A stretch of 64,000 nucleotides of DNA from Cyclobacterium salsum (lineage in GTDB: Bacteria > Bacteroidota > Bacteroidia > Cytophagales > Cyclobacteriaceae). This document shows positions 53,123 through 62,452 of the stretch, in pieces; the first letter of the stretch is position 1, and every line of letters starts with the position of its first letter. The stretch spans positions 409,217 to 473,216 of the forward strand of contig NZ_WNKG01000003.1 of NCBI RefSeq assembly GCF_010119245.1, written 5' to 3'. The position numbers and the translations under genes are program-made. The notes under the pieces are model-generated. The model made no database searches. It saw only the letters and a list, made by a program, of their open reading frames with translations, and was not told the DNA's origin.

Positions 53123-55327
53123 ATGAATAAACTAATATTAGCATACTCATTTCTATTTTTCACTAATTTTATTGCTTTCGGTCAACGCCCGGAACCGGCA
53201 AGCATGTATGCCGTGCGCCTAGAGGAGCCGGTTACAGTCGATGGCCGACTGGATGAAGGTGTCTGGCAAGAAGATGGTTGGATCTCTGATTTTATCCAGA
53301 CCTTTCCTTCGGATACTTCTCTGGCCGTGGCTCAGTCCAAAGTTAAAATTGCCTATGACGATAAGTTTCTATATATCGCGGCGATCATGCTCAATCCCGA
53401 ACCAAGGGAAAAATACGTAAGCACCTCCCTCAGAAGAGATTACCGCGGCAATCAGAATGATGGGATCAGTATTGTCATCGATACCTTTAACGATAAGACC
53501 AACGGGTACATTTTTGGCGTAAATCCCTATGGGGTTCAGCGAGAAGCGATGATGGGTAACGGAGGCTTGCAACCTACTGATTTCAACCTGGCCTGGGATA
53601 ACAAATGGTATTCAGAAGCCGCGATTCATGAGGACCACTGGATCGTGGAAATCGGTATTCCGTTTTCTACGCTACGGTATAAAGACGATACGGACAACTG
53701 GAACGTGAATTTCTACCGCATCGATAGCAAGTATTCCGAAAAAAGTACCTGGACACCGATTCCCAAAAATTTCAACGTCACCCACATGGCGTTTACCCAG
53801 AATCTCTATTTTCCAGAGCCCTTGCCCAAATCCGGCGGAAATTATTCCCTCATTCCCTATGCGGCCATGGCGACATCAAATAATTCCCTGGAAGGGTACA
53901 GCGAACCCTTGAAACCCTCCTTCGGTGGGGATGCCAAAATCGGGCTGGGACCGGCCATGAACCTGGACCTGACAGTCAACCCGGATTTTTCCCAAGTAGA
54001 GGTAGACGAGCAAGTAACGAATCTCGATCGATTTGAGATTTTCTTTCCGGAACGCCGACAGTTTTTCCTGGAAAACGTAGACCTTTTTGCTGATTTTGGT
54101 ACCGACCGCATCCGGCCCTTTTTCTCGCGCCGAATAGGAGTGGACCGCGATGAATCCACCGGGCAGAATGTGCAGAACCAGATCCTATACGGGGCACGCC
54201 TGAGTGGAAAATTAACAGATGACTGGCGCATAGGGGCCATGAACATGCAGACCGGAAGCGATCCCCTGCGAGGCATTACCGGCAAAAACTTTTCGGTAGC
54301 AGCCCTTCAGCGAAAAGTGTTTAACCGCTCCAATGTGGGCGTTATGCTGATCAATCGGGAAACGCTGGACATGGAAAGAACCAACCTGGTCAACGGTGAC
54401 CATAACCGGCTGGCAGGCATCGATTACAACCTTTTTTCCAAAGACAACCGCTGGAGCGGTAAGTTTTTCTACCATCGCACCTTTGAAAAAGGCGTGGACG
54501 AGGATACCGGCACCGGACATGCCCAACTGGCGTTTAATGACGTAAATTTTAACGCCGGCCTGGCCTATTCTTACGTGGGCGAAAATTACAATCCCCTGGT
54601 GGGCTATACCCCCCGGACGGGATACCAACGCATTGCTCCGGAAATAGGCTATACCTTTTTTCCCGATTCTGAGCATATCAACCGGCATGGTCCGGGTTTT
54701 CTCTCCGAAACCCTGTGGAACCCTTCCCTGGGCGTTACGGACGAGTTGCATACCCTGAATTACCTGGTGCAGTTTCATTCCTTTGCAGAGGTGACGCTGA
54801 GTGGCAATAACCAATACACTTACCTCTTTTTTCCCTTTGACCCAACCCGCACCGGAGGCGAACCGCTGGCCGAGGGAACCGGGTATCGGTACAGCTACCT
54901 GGGAATTGATTTTCGCACGGATCCCAGAAAAGCACTGGCCCTTCAGGGTACCGGACAGATCGGACAATATTACAGTGGCACCATGGCAAATTTTACGGGA
55001 GTTGCGCAATGGCGGATCGGCTACCGGGCTAATATATCCATGAACCTGAGTTACAGTCGTATCCGGCTGCCCGAACCCCAAAAGGATGCCGACCTGTTTT
55101 TGATCGGCCCCCGGATAGACCTTACCTTTACCCGAAGCCTATTCTGGACTACCTTTATTCAGTACAATAACCAGATCGACAATATTAACATCAACACCCG
55201 GATTCAGTGGCGCTATGCCCCGGTATCGGATCTATTTATGGTGTATACTGACAATTATTTTCCCGGTACCTTCGCCTCCAAGCAACGGGCCTTTGTGATG
55301 AAGCTGAATTACTGGCTGAATTTATAA
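53123..55327 (+). CDS. DUF5916 outer-membrane protein with CBM9-like N-terminus (second copy)
   Basis: 734 residues with signal peptide (LILAYSFLFFTNFIAFGQ), CBM9-like domain (VTVDGRLDEGVWQEDGWISDF, KVKIAYDDKFLYIAAIM) and DUF5916 barrel (YSLIPYAAMATSNNSLEG, MNLDLTVNPDFSQVEVDEQV, RFEIFFPERRQFFLENVDLF, FFSRRIGVDRDES). It ends MKLNYWLNL. It is the same family as the protein at 43528 but clearly not a recent duplicate: signature blocks match while the rest diverges. The gene follows the phosphodiesterase after about 90 bases and has its own -7 box. Confidence 0.9.
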   Translation: MNKLILAYSFLFFTNFIAFGQRPEPASMYAVRLEEPVTVDGRLDEGVWQEDGWISDFIQTFPSDTSLAVAQSKVKIAYDDKFLYIAAIMLNPEPREKYVSTSLRRDYRGNQNDGISIVIDTFNDKTNGYIFGVNPYGVQREAMMGNGGLQPTDFNLAWDNKWYSEAAIHEDHWIVEIGIPFSTLRYKDDTDNWNVNFYRIDSKYSEKSTWTPIPKNFNVTHMAFTQNLYFPEPLPKSGGNYSLIPYAAMATSNNSLEGYSEPLKPSFGGDAKIGLGPAMNLDLTVNPDFSQVEVDEQVTNLDRFEIFFPERRQFFLENVDLFADFGTDRIRPFFSRRIGVDRDESTGQNVQNQILYGARLSGKLTDDWRIGAMNMQTGSDPLRGITGKNFSVAALQRKVFNRSNVGVMLINRETLDMERTNLVNGDHNRLAGIDYNLFSKDNRWSGKFFYHRTFEKGVDEDTGTGHAQLAFNDVNFNAGLAYSYVGENYNPLVGYTPRTGYQRIAPEIGYTFFPDSEHINRHGPGFLSETLWNPSLGVTDELHTLNYLVQFHSFAEVTLSGNNQYTYLFFPFDPTRTGGEPLAEGTGYRYSYLGIDFRTDPRKALALQGTGQIGQYYSGTMANFTGVAQWRIGYRANISMNLSYSRIRLPEPQKDADLFLIGPRIDLTFTRSLFWTTFIQYNNQIDNININTRIQWRYAPVSDLFMVYTDNYFPGTFASKQRAFVMKLNYWLNL

Positions 55328-55612
55328 ACCTGTGGTTGATTTGCATACCATTCTTTCCTAGTAGTGTGCGTACAATTTTACGACTTCGATTTGATTGGTT
55401 AAAAAGCAACGCTAATCACGGAGAACATTTGGGATACATCGTTTAGCTACCTACTTGATTAATAGTCCGAAATGATTAATTTAGGGAGTGAAAAGAAACA
55501 AGATGGATTGTCTGTCGGCCTCTTCAGCTATCCATAAAAACTCCGGATGGAAACCCTTTAAAAATTTCGAATGGAGGCTTATTTGAATACAATCATTAAA
55601 ACCAAAATAGCG

Positions 55613-56992
55613 ATGAACCAGGTTAGGCTGAGTCTTTTTATTCTAATTATTTCCGTTGTAACGGTTCATTGCCAGACACCCACAGCAAAGAAAAGTCTCA
55701 ATACCCTACCTCCGGAGCTTATCGAAGTGATCGAAAAACGCATTGCGGATGGGGTGACGCCAAGTATGGCCATTGCCTTAATTGATTCTGCCGGAATAAC
55801 GTATCATAATTTCGGAAAAACTGCCACGGATGGTAAGGCTGTTGATGAGCATACCATCTACGAAATTGGGTCTATTTCCAAGGTATTTACCGGGATTCTG
55901 CTTGCCCAGCAAGTGTTGGATGGCGATCTCAAACTGGAAGATGAGATAAATGAGTTTTTACCGAACGGTGTTAAAGCCGCAAAGATGGGCGAAGGCGAAA
56001 TTACCTTTGGCCACCTTACGGACCATACCTCGGGATTCCCCAGAATGCCTGACAATTTTGACCCTGCCAATCCCAACAATCCCTTTGCAGATTATACGGT
56101 AGATCAGATGTATGCCTTTATTTCAAACTATGAGCCTGTGAGGGAAGTAGGCGCTGCCTACGAGTATTCCAATTTCGCCCAGGGGCTTTTGGGGCACCTG
56201 CTTGCCCAAAAAAAGAACAGTACTTATGAAGCATTGATGGTGCAAACCATTGCCGATCCACTGAATATGGATGATACACGAATTGACTTAACGGATCGAA
56301 TGAAAGGAAATCTGGCCCTGGGCCACAATGAAGGCAAAGTAGTTGAAAATTGGGACATCCCCACACTTGCCGGTGCAGGGGCGATTAGAAGTTCATCCTC
56401 CGATATGGCAGCGTTTATTGCCGCTAATTTGGGTTATGTAGAAACCCAGCTAACAGAGGCCATGGCCTTATCTCATAAAGTCCGGCATGGAAAAGCAGGG
56501 AACATGCGCGTAGCCATGGGTTGGCATATTAAGAGTGGGGATGAGGGGGATGTAATCTGGCATAATGGAGGCACCGGAGGGTACAGGACTTTTGCCGGGT
56601 TTGTGAAAGAAACGGGAATCGGAGTGGTACTTTTGACCAATTCGTCTTTAAGTTCGGATGATATCGGATTTCATTTACTGGATCCCGGCTCGGATTTAGC
56701 GGTTTTGAAATCCAAAAAGGAGGCAGTAGAGGTACCCGAAGCCACTCTTGAACAATACGTGGGCGTTTATGAGTTAAGCCCCGATTTTAAAATCACCATC
56801 ACCAAAGAAGGGAAGCAGTTATTTTTGCAGGCCACCGCTCAGCCACGCTTCGAAATTTATCCGGAAAACGACACTAAATTTTACCTGACGGTCGTGGAGG
56901 CAAGCATTTCTTTTCAACGAAAAAATGATGTAGTCGAAAGCCTTATCCTTTACCAAGGCGGTCAGGAAATACCGGGCAAGAAGGTAGAATAA
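55613..56992 (+). CDS. Serine hydrolase of the class C beta-lactamase/transpeptidase family
   Basis: With the ATG at MNQVRLSLFILIISVVTV the leader ends VHC (Cys20), a possible lipoprotein signal; 459 residues. The penicillin-binding fold has all three catalytic motifs: SISK (Ser87 and Lys90), YSN in YEYSNFAQG, and HNGGTGG replacing KTG. This is the EstB/PBP4-like carboxylesterase/beta-lactamase-like set rather than a true resistance enzyme. An extra C-terminal domain (about 365-459, LEQYVGVYELSPDFKITITKEG) is the DUF3471-type lipocalin-like tail. Substrate could be a D-peptide or an ester. No promoter box is clear. Confidence 0.88.
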   Translation: MNQVRLSLFILIISVVTVHCQTPTAKKSLNTLPPELIEVIEKRIADGVTPSMAIALIDSAGITYHNFGKTATDGKAVDEHTIYEIGSISKVFTGILLAQQVLDGDLKLEDEINEFLPNGVKAAKMGEGEITFGHLTDHTSGFPRMPDNFDPANPNNPFADYTVDQMYAFISNYEPVREVGAAYEYSNFAQGLLGHLLAQKKNSTYEALMVQTIADPLNMDDTRIDLTDRMKGNLALGHNEGKVVENWDIPTLAGAGAIRSSSSDMAAFIAANLGYVETQLTEAMALSHKVRHGKAGNMRVAMGWHIKSGDEGDVIWHNGGTGGYRTFAGFVKETGIGVVLLTNSSLSSDDIGFHLLDPGSDLAVLKSKKEAVEVPEATLEQYVGVYELSPDFKITITKEGKQLFLQATAQPRFEIYPENDTKFYLTVVEASISFQRKNDVVESLILYQGGQEIPGKKVE

Positions 56993-57005
56993 GAGGTTTT
57001 TTCCT

Positions 57006-57158
57006 GTTAAAACGTGCCCGTTAAACCGAACGCACCCAACTCCCCCTTACCAAGGGGGCGCAGAGCCTGTCCCGACCAGAGTCGGGAGGGATTTTTACGT
57101 AAATAATAGTAAATCAGGTTTTTATAAAACATTAATACCTCGTCCCGTTACCATTTTT
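57006..57158 (+). repeat. Intergenic hairpin repeat, copy A
   Basis: Begins GTTAAAACGTGCCCGTTAAA and contains the stem CCCCCTT-ACC-AAGGGGG (57042-57058). After the stem it differs from copies B and C by an insert with its own hairpin, CCCGAC-CAGA-GTCGGG (57071-57086), before rejoining at CGTAAATA and ending with CTCGTCCCGTTAC. Confidence 0.7.
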
Positions 57159-57219
57159 GAAAATTGATGGTAGCGACGAGTCAAACCGATTTGGAATAGT
57201 TGAAACGTGTACCCAACTG

Positions 57220-57345
57220 TAAAAACGTGCCCACTAAAATAAACGTACCCAACTCCCCCTTACCAAGGGGGCAAGGGGGATTAAATATCGTAAATATCAA
57301 TAAATCAATATATTATAAATCATAAATGACTCGTTCTGCTACAGT
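57220..57345 (+). repeat. Intergenic hairpin repeat, copy B
   Basis: AACGTGCCCACTAAAATAAA, then CGTACCCAACT, the same CCCCCTT-ACC-AAGGGGG stem (57255-57271), a second G run, CGTAAATATCA, and an AT-rich tail ending near CTCGTTCTGCTAC. It is in the same orientation as copies A and C. Confidence 0.7.
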
Positions 57346-57444
57346 TTTATACAGAAATGAAATAAAACAGTAAGCTGATTTTGTATGAATGAATTGGTAA
57401 AGAACTGATTTGGTATAGTTTAATCAGTTACCGTAATCCCATTA

Positions 57445-57570
57445 GTTAAAACGTGTCCGTTAAACCGAACGTACCCAACTCCCCCTTACCAAGGGGGTTA
57501 GGGGGATTTACTTACGTAAACATCAGTAAATCAATATATTATAAAAAAATTAATAGCTTGTCCCGTTACA
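57445..57570 (+). repeat. Intergenic hairpin repeat, copy C
   Basis: GTTAAAACGTGTCCGTTAAA, CGTACCCAACT, the stem at 57481-57497, GGGGGATTTACTTACGTAAA, an AT-rich tail and CTTGTCCCGTTAC. Apart from the last part it matches copy A, and its GGGGATTTACTTACGTAA segment matches the repeat at 63.5 kb. Confidence 0.7.
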
Positions 57571-57676
57571 AAGTAATTATTCAGATAAACACGCCATTAG
57601 CCCCCCAATACACGAAAGACTCTGAGATGAAGAATTAACCTTTTTTTCAATCTCCCCCAGAAAATTTCTAACAAAT

Positions 57677-57684
57677 TAGTTTTG
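57677..57684 (+). promoter_or_regulatory. -7 promoter element (TAGTTTTG) before the DUF4221 gene
   Basis: Exact TAnnTTTG match with a predicted leader of about 58 bases. It is the only match in the stretch after the repeat copies, so the DUF4221 gene likely starts its own transcript here. Confidence 0.45.
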
Positions 57685-57747
57685 TTTCAACTAAAAAATA
57701 ATTAGGTTTAACACCTTGTAAAACAGGTTAAAAAAACGATCAGGTCA

Positions 57748-58947
57748 ATGGAATCCTTCTCCGGCTATTTGGAAAATAAAAATAGAATCTTAATGCTGTT
57801 TGGGTTACTTTTGATGGCATTGGGAAATTCCTGCACCAAGGACCAATCCCTTGATCCCTTGCCCCGGGATTATACAGCACGCATGACCCTGCTTCCCTCA
57901 GATACCCTGAGAATCCCCATTGGGTACCGCTCGAATGTATACAGCAAATACATCAAGAAATGTGAGATTGATGGCATCCCTTTCCTGGGAGTAGTCAACG
58001 AAAACACCAACGAACTGGAGTTTTATGCCCTTTCTGAAAAGGGAGAGGACTTCAAAGTTCGATTCCAACTTGATGGACCAAATGCTGTAGGACAGCTTAA
58101 GGCCTTTGAAGTTATTTCAGACTCTACCCTACTTATAGCAAGCACATATAGGATTCGACTCTATGTAACAGATTTTGATGGAAATCTAAAAAAAACGATA
58201 AAAACAAATGAAGTGGAGAGAAAGGATAAACCTTTCGTTCAAATTTATTATACAAATCAACCCATAGTTTTCGACAGAAACAAACAGGATGCCTTCTTAT
58301 TCACCAGAGTAGATGCCGATTTCAATAGTCCCGGAATATGGTCAGGAACTATGTTTTTAAAAGTATCAACGAATAACAAAGGATCGATCAACCATATATT
58401 TAAGTTACCTTCTCATTTTGATAATTATATTCACGGTTCCCATTTTTGCCATGGTTCCCATCTATTGATGGAGAACCGTTACCTGATTCTCAGTAGTTCT
58501 TTTTATAACAACCTATTAATCTACGATCTAAAAAAGGGGGAAATGATAGAAAGGGAAGGTGGAAGCAAATATTTTGGTGACGTATTTCCAATGGAAGGAC
58601 CAAAATCAACTTCGGATTTACATGAAGAATTCTACATTACGTCAAATTCATATCGAGAAATTGCCTATGATGAGGAAAATCAATTGCTCTACCGCTTGGC
58701 TTATCGTGGGGTGGACTATATTGGGCCAGATGGACAAAGAAAGAACTGGGACAATAAACCACCTTCTGTGATCATTATTAACAGCGACTTTGAAAAAGTA
58801 GGGGAAATGGACCTGCCGGTTAATACAATTTATACTTGGATGTATTTTACCCATGACGGTAAGCTTTATCTGTCCCTTAATCATCCCGACAATAACCCTT
58901 CGGAAGACCAGATGGTGTTTGTAGGGTTTAAACCGGAGAAGTTATAA
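57748..58947 (+). CDS. DUF4221 family lipoprotein
   Basis: 399 residues with a lipoprotein signal ending GNSC (Cys29). The rest is a beta-propeller-like protein of the DUF4221 family; marks include YRSNVYSKYIKKCEIDG, FLGVVNENTNELEFYAL, the repeated strand pattern ending each blade, and MYFTHDGKLYLSLNHP near the end. Function is unknown; similar six-bladed lipoproteins in Bacteroidota often sit next to transport genes, but here neighbours are a serine hydrolase and a DUF5686 gene, with no tight spacing to either. A start at codon 16 would still keep the signal. Confidence 0.82.
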   Translation: MESFSGYLENKNRILMLFGLLLMALGNSCTKDQSLDPLPRDYTARMTLLPSDTLRIPIGYRSNVYSKYIKKCEIDGIPFLGVVNENTNELEFYALSEKGEDFKVRFQLDGPNAVGQLKAFEVISDSTLLIASTYRIRLYVTDFDGNLKKTIKTNEVERKDKPFVQIYYTNQPIVFDRNKQDAFLFTRVDADFNSPGIWSGTMFLKVSTNNKGSINHIFKLPSHFDNYIHGSHFCHGSHLLMENRYLILSSSFYNNLLIYDLKKGEMIEREGGSKYFGDVFPMEGPKSTSDLHEEFYITSNSYREIAYDEENQLLYRLAYRGVDYIGPDGQRKNWDNKPPSVIIINSDFEKVGEMDLPVNTIYTWMYFTHDGKLYLSLNHPDNNPSEDQMVFVGFKPEKL

Positions 58948-58983
58948 ATATAATAATTTCCTTACGGTTGGTCTTTGGTTTCC

Positions 58984-59110
58984 GGCAATACAAATGCCTT
59001 GTTTGCGTAGCTCATCGGATACCTGGGATGTAGTTGCAAACTACACGCAGAGACAGTTTTGGGGATTACAAATCCCCCATATCTGAACCTCGGAATTACA
59101 AATTCCGAGG
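58984..59110 (+). repeat. Cluster of four hairpins sharing a T(A/G)CAA loop
   Basis: Four stem-loops follow one another: GGCA-A-TACAA-A-TGCC (58984-58998), GTAGT-TGCAA-ACTAC (59030-59044), GGGGAT-TACAA-ATCCCC (59061-59077) and CCTCGGAAT-TACAA-ATTCCGAGG (59088-59110). Stems differ, but the loop TACAA or TGCAA is kept. This is what REP-like elements moved by tyrosine transposases of the RAYT type look like. No such transposase is in the window. Confidence 0.75.
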
Positions 59111-59185
59111 AGCGGAGTTAAAAAATATTAAAACTATTTTTTATTTATCTATATACCGTATTTTTAGGTAAAATAGATTTACGAT

Positions 59186-61825
59186 ATGATTGATTTTTCC
59201 AGAGAATTAAAGGTGTTGTCTTGCTTTATGCTTTTTCAAGCTTTTATTTTCAATGGATTATCCCAGGGGATCAGAGGGTTGGTAACTTCTGAAGAAGGGG
59301 AACCCCTGGCTTACGCTACCGTCTTTGCACGGAACCTGAATGATGGCATCCCTACCAACCAGAATGGGCTGTTTGAATGGAAATTGCCACCTGGAAACTA
59401 CGATATTATTGTACAATACCTCGGCTACCAGTCTAAATTACAGACAGTGGAAGTAAAGAGCAGTTGGGTAGACCTGGATGTAAGTCTGGAAATGCAAACG
59501 TTTGCTTTGCAGGAGGTAGAGGTAAGGGGGGATCAGGAAGATCCGGCACTTACCGTCATGCGCAAAGCCATAGCAAAAGCAAAATTTCACCGCCTTCAGG
59601 TTCAGGAATACAGCATGATGGTGTACATTAAAGGAACGGGAGAACTGACCAATGCTCCCTTTTTCCTGAAAAAGAAACTGAAAGAAGAAGGGGTTGGACT
59701 CAATGAGGCCTATACTTCAGAATCAGTCTCTAAAATTCACTTTAAGCAGCCGGATGAAATTACTGAGACGGTCATCAGTATACGGTCCACTGGTGAAAAC
59801 AACCAGACTTCACCTGCTCCCTATATCGGGGCCAGTTTTTACGATGAGCAGATCAATGGCGTTATTTCCCCCCTTTCCAGGTCCGCCTTTGCTTATTATC
59901 GGTTTCGGTTAGAAGGGAATTTTTTTGAAAATGGGGTTATGGTAAATAAAATACGAGTTATTCCCCGTTCGAAAGGAGAAAAGGTATTTGATGGATATAT
60001 TTATATCATTGAGGATTTATGGGCCATTCATAGCCTGAATTTGAAAACTTCTCTCATGGGTTTTGATGTAGCGGTAACCCAGCAATATGCTCCGGTGGAA
60101 GAAAACATCTGGATGCCCCTGACCCATACCTATACTTTCGGGGGAAAGTTTTTTGGTTTTGCCGGGGAGTACCAGTACCTGGCATCAACCAGGGATTACC
60201 AAATCACGCTGAATCCCGATCTTCTGGTGGATACCAGGATTCTGGACGAAAAAGTAGAGGAGATTCCCGATCACCTTCCGGAAATTACCAAAAGCGCAGA
60301 CCCCATCGAACAGTTGGCAGCCGCTGATCAGATGAGCAGAAAGGATTTCAGAAAAATGGTCAATGCCTATGAAAAGGAATCCTTGAAGGAGAGAGAGCAG
60401 GCGGAAGTCCTATCCCAAAGAACTTATAAGGTAGATTCCATGGCCACCAAAAGAGGGCTTGTATATTGGGACAGCATCCGGCCGGTCCAACTGACAGCCA
60501 AAGAAATACAAGGCTATCGCAGGGATGATAGTTTGGCTGTAGTGGAGGCGGCCCGTGAAAGTGATGTTGACTCCGTGGCTCAGAAAGCTAAAAGAAAATT
60601 TCAACCACTTGATTTCCTAACGGGTGGAGATTACAGTTTCGGGAAAGGCAGGTCTGCAGGTTTTCATTCCAATTGGACCAACATGTCCTTCAACACCGTA
60701 GAAGGGTTTAAAATCGGCTTTTCGGGTTACTACCGGGCTGAAAAGAACACCAAAATGGCAGACAGTGTAACCAACCACCTGCGGTCCTGGAATTTCAGAC
60801 CTGCATTCAGGTATGGTTTTGCAAGTAAGAAGTCCTATGGAATGCTGCACATCCGGCGCTCGGTGACCAAAGGAAGGCCGGGCCATACCTGGGGGATCGA
60901 AGGAGGGAAATACCTTTACCAATACAATGGGGAGGACCCCATCAATGAGCAAGTCAATGCCCTGTATTCCTTATTTTTCAGGCAAAATTACATGAAACTG
61001 TATGAGAAAACCTTTACCAGATTGTACCTGGCTCATAGAATTACGGATGCCTTCACCTACAGGGTTAATTTCCGGTTGGAAGATCGGGTGAACTTGGAGA
61101 ACAATTCCGATTACAGTTTTTACAATAAGCCGGAACGAACGTATACTTCCAATCGACCAATGAACCAGGAAGCAGGGAACGAGGCCTTTGCACCTAATGA
61201 GGCCGTATTGGTAAGTGGGGCTATTGAGTGGCGACCCGGATTGAAATACCGTATAAGAAACGGAAGAAAATTCCCGCTTATGGAAACGTCTCCCCTGGTA
61301 AAATTTAATTATAACAAAAATTTTTCAGGAGCTGGTAAATTCGATCACCTTGAATTGGGCGTAGTGCATGCGTTTAACTTCGGCGTAAGTGGTAAATTGG
61401 ATTTAAACGTGCAAACGGGTACTTTCCTGAATCATTCTCAGGTCTATTTTATGGACTTCAAACATTTTGGAGGTAACCGGACCATCTTTAGTAATATGGG
61501 AGCCGCCAGCAATTACCGGTTTTTGGATTACTACCAATACAGCACCGCAGGTCCCTATTTCAGTAGCATCATGCATTATCAATTCAGGAAATTTCTTTTT
61601 ACCCAATTGCCGGTGCTCCGGTTTTCAGGCATCAGGGAAAATCTTTTTTTCAATTATCTAAAAACCCAAAATGCTCCCCATTATTGGGAGTTGGGTTATT
61701 CGTTGGACAACCTGTATCGGATTTTCAGGGTAGAGATTGGTGCTGGTTTTGAAAACGGCAAGTACAAAAGAGGCGGGATTCGGTTTGGTATCGCTACTTT
61801 CATTCAGGTCAATGTAGGGGAATGA
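59186..61825 (+). CDS. DUF5686 outer-membrane protein with carboxypeptidase-like N-terminal domain
   Basis: 879 residues; leader includes VLSCFMLFQAFIFNGLSQG. Residues about 28-115 are a carboxypeptidase-D regulatory-like (transthyretin-fold) domain (GLVTSEEGEPLAYATVFARN, NQNGLFEWKLPPGNYDIIVQYLGYQS). DUF5686 then covers most of the remainder, with RKAIAKAKFHRLQVQEYSM, GYIYIIEDLWAIHSLNL, and a C-terminal barrel ending IRFGIATFIQVNVGE. Such proteins are outer-membrane barrels of unknown role, common in Bacteroidota. A helical insert of charged residues lies near 380-460. It is monocistronic between two repeat-rich gaps. Confidence 0.87.
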   Translation: MIDFSRELKVLSCFMLFQAFIFNGLSQGIRGLVTSEEGEPLAYATVFARNLNDGIPTNQNGLFEWKLPPGNYDIIVQYLGYQSKLQTVEVKSSWVDLDVSLEMQTFALQEVEVRGDQEDPALTVMRKAIAKAKFHRLQVQEYSMMVYIKGTGELTNAPFFLKKKLKEEGVGLNEAYTSESVSKIHFKQPDEITETVISIRSTGENNQTSPAPYIGASFYDEQINGVISPLSRSAFAYYRFRLEGNFFENGVMVNKIRVIPRSKGEKVFDGYIYIIEDLWAIHSLNLKTSLMGFDVAVTQQYAPVEENIWMPLTHTYTFGGKFFGFAGEYQYLASTRDYQITLNPDLLVDTRILDEKVEEIPDHLPEITKSADPIEQLAAADQMSRKDFRKMVNAYEKESLKEREQAEVLSQRTYKVDSMATKRGLVYWDSIRPVQLTAKEIQGYRRDDSLAVVEAARESDVDSVAQKAKRKFQPLDFLTGGDYSFGKGRSAGFHSNWTNMSFNTVEGFKIGFSGYYRAEKNTKMADSVTNHLRSWNFRPAFRYGFASKKSYGMLHIRRSVTKGRPGHTWGIEGGKYLYQYNGEDPINEQVNALYSLFFRQNYMKLYEKTFTRLYLAHRITDAFTYRVNFRLEDRVNLENNSDYSFYNKPERTYTSNRPMNQEAGNEAFAPNEAVLVSGAIEWRPGLKYRIRNGRKFPLMETSPLVKFNYNKNFSGAGKFDHLELGVVHAFNFGVSGKLDLNVQTGTFLNHSQVYFMDFKHFGGNRTIFSNMGAASNYRFLDYYQYSTAGPYFSSIMHYQFRKFLFTQLPVLRFSGIRENLFFNYLKTQNAPHYWELGYSLDNLYRIFRVEIGAGFENGKYKRGGIRFGIATFIQVNVGE

Positions 61826-62452
61826 GGTTTGTTTGTGAGCGATTATACACTTGGAAAAATTTTCAAAATAAGAGCTGCTAGGGAAAATCTAAATCATTCC
61901 ATTAACCTTTGTATTATTTTTTGTCCCGGGTTTTAAGAAGGCGGGAAGAAACGGTAAGAAGCCAACTGGTGTGATGCTGGCATTTTCTGATCGTATACCG
62001 ATGACGGGTTTGGTCGTCAATGGTAGGGTGAAGACGGGAATAAAAAGGAATCGAAAATAGCCATCCACCCGCGGCAGTCTGAAGGGGGACGTGGACGACC
62101 TTTCGATCCTATTCCCATTTCCCGATGGATTAATGCTGCCGCTCCGAATCAGATCGCTTCGCTGTGCTCGCGATGACGGTAGGTGTACCGATGAGGTATT
62201 ATATAATATGTTGAATTCTTAATAGATATAAATAAATACCGTCATCCCGATTTCTTCGTTTTTTAAAATGTTAGGTCTCGTAATGACAATATTCCATTCC
62301 AAAAAGGGACAGATGACAGGTAAAGGCTACTCGCTTTATTTGACTGGAAATTTTCTCATCGATAATCGAAGTTCTCCAGGCCAGGATTTTATATCATGCC
62401 TTTCCGGCCTTCAAAGGTTATTGTTAATTTGGGAGCTTGAATTAGCTGTTTT
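61826..62452. other. 627-bp gap with inverted repeats, no convincing gene
   Basis: Contains GATGACGGTA and TACCGTCATC (62171-62180 and 62236-62245), GTCAT/ATGAC ends around 62240-62286, and GATCGCTTCGCT/CTCGCGATGAC-like text typical of dispersed bacterial intergenic repeats. GCCA/TGGC brackets 61962-61982. A 62-codon frame at 62268-62456 has no recognisable features and overlaps the hydrolase start; I do not call it. Confidence 0.5.
62171..62245. repeat. 10-bp inverted repeat around an AT-rich spacer
   Basis: GATGACGGTA and TACCGTCATC are perfect complements 55 bases apart, with an AT-rich middle, so the region could fold as one stem or be the ends of a small non-autonomous element. Confidence 0.4.

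Noticed and set aside
57006..57570. A CRISPR array, because of repeated units
   Set aside because: Units are about 125-150 bases and not evenly spaced, the spacer parts are repeated too, and no cas gene is present.
61926..62110. A cobalamin riboswitch
   Set aside because: Some short motifs resemble conserved parts, but the B12 box and the ordered stems are absent and no cobalamin-related gene follows.
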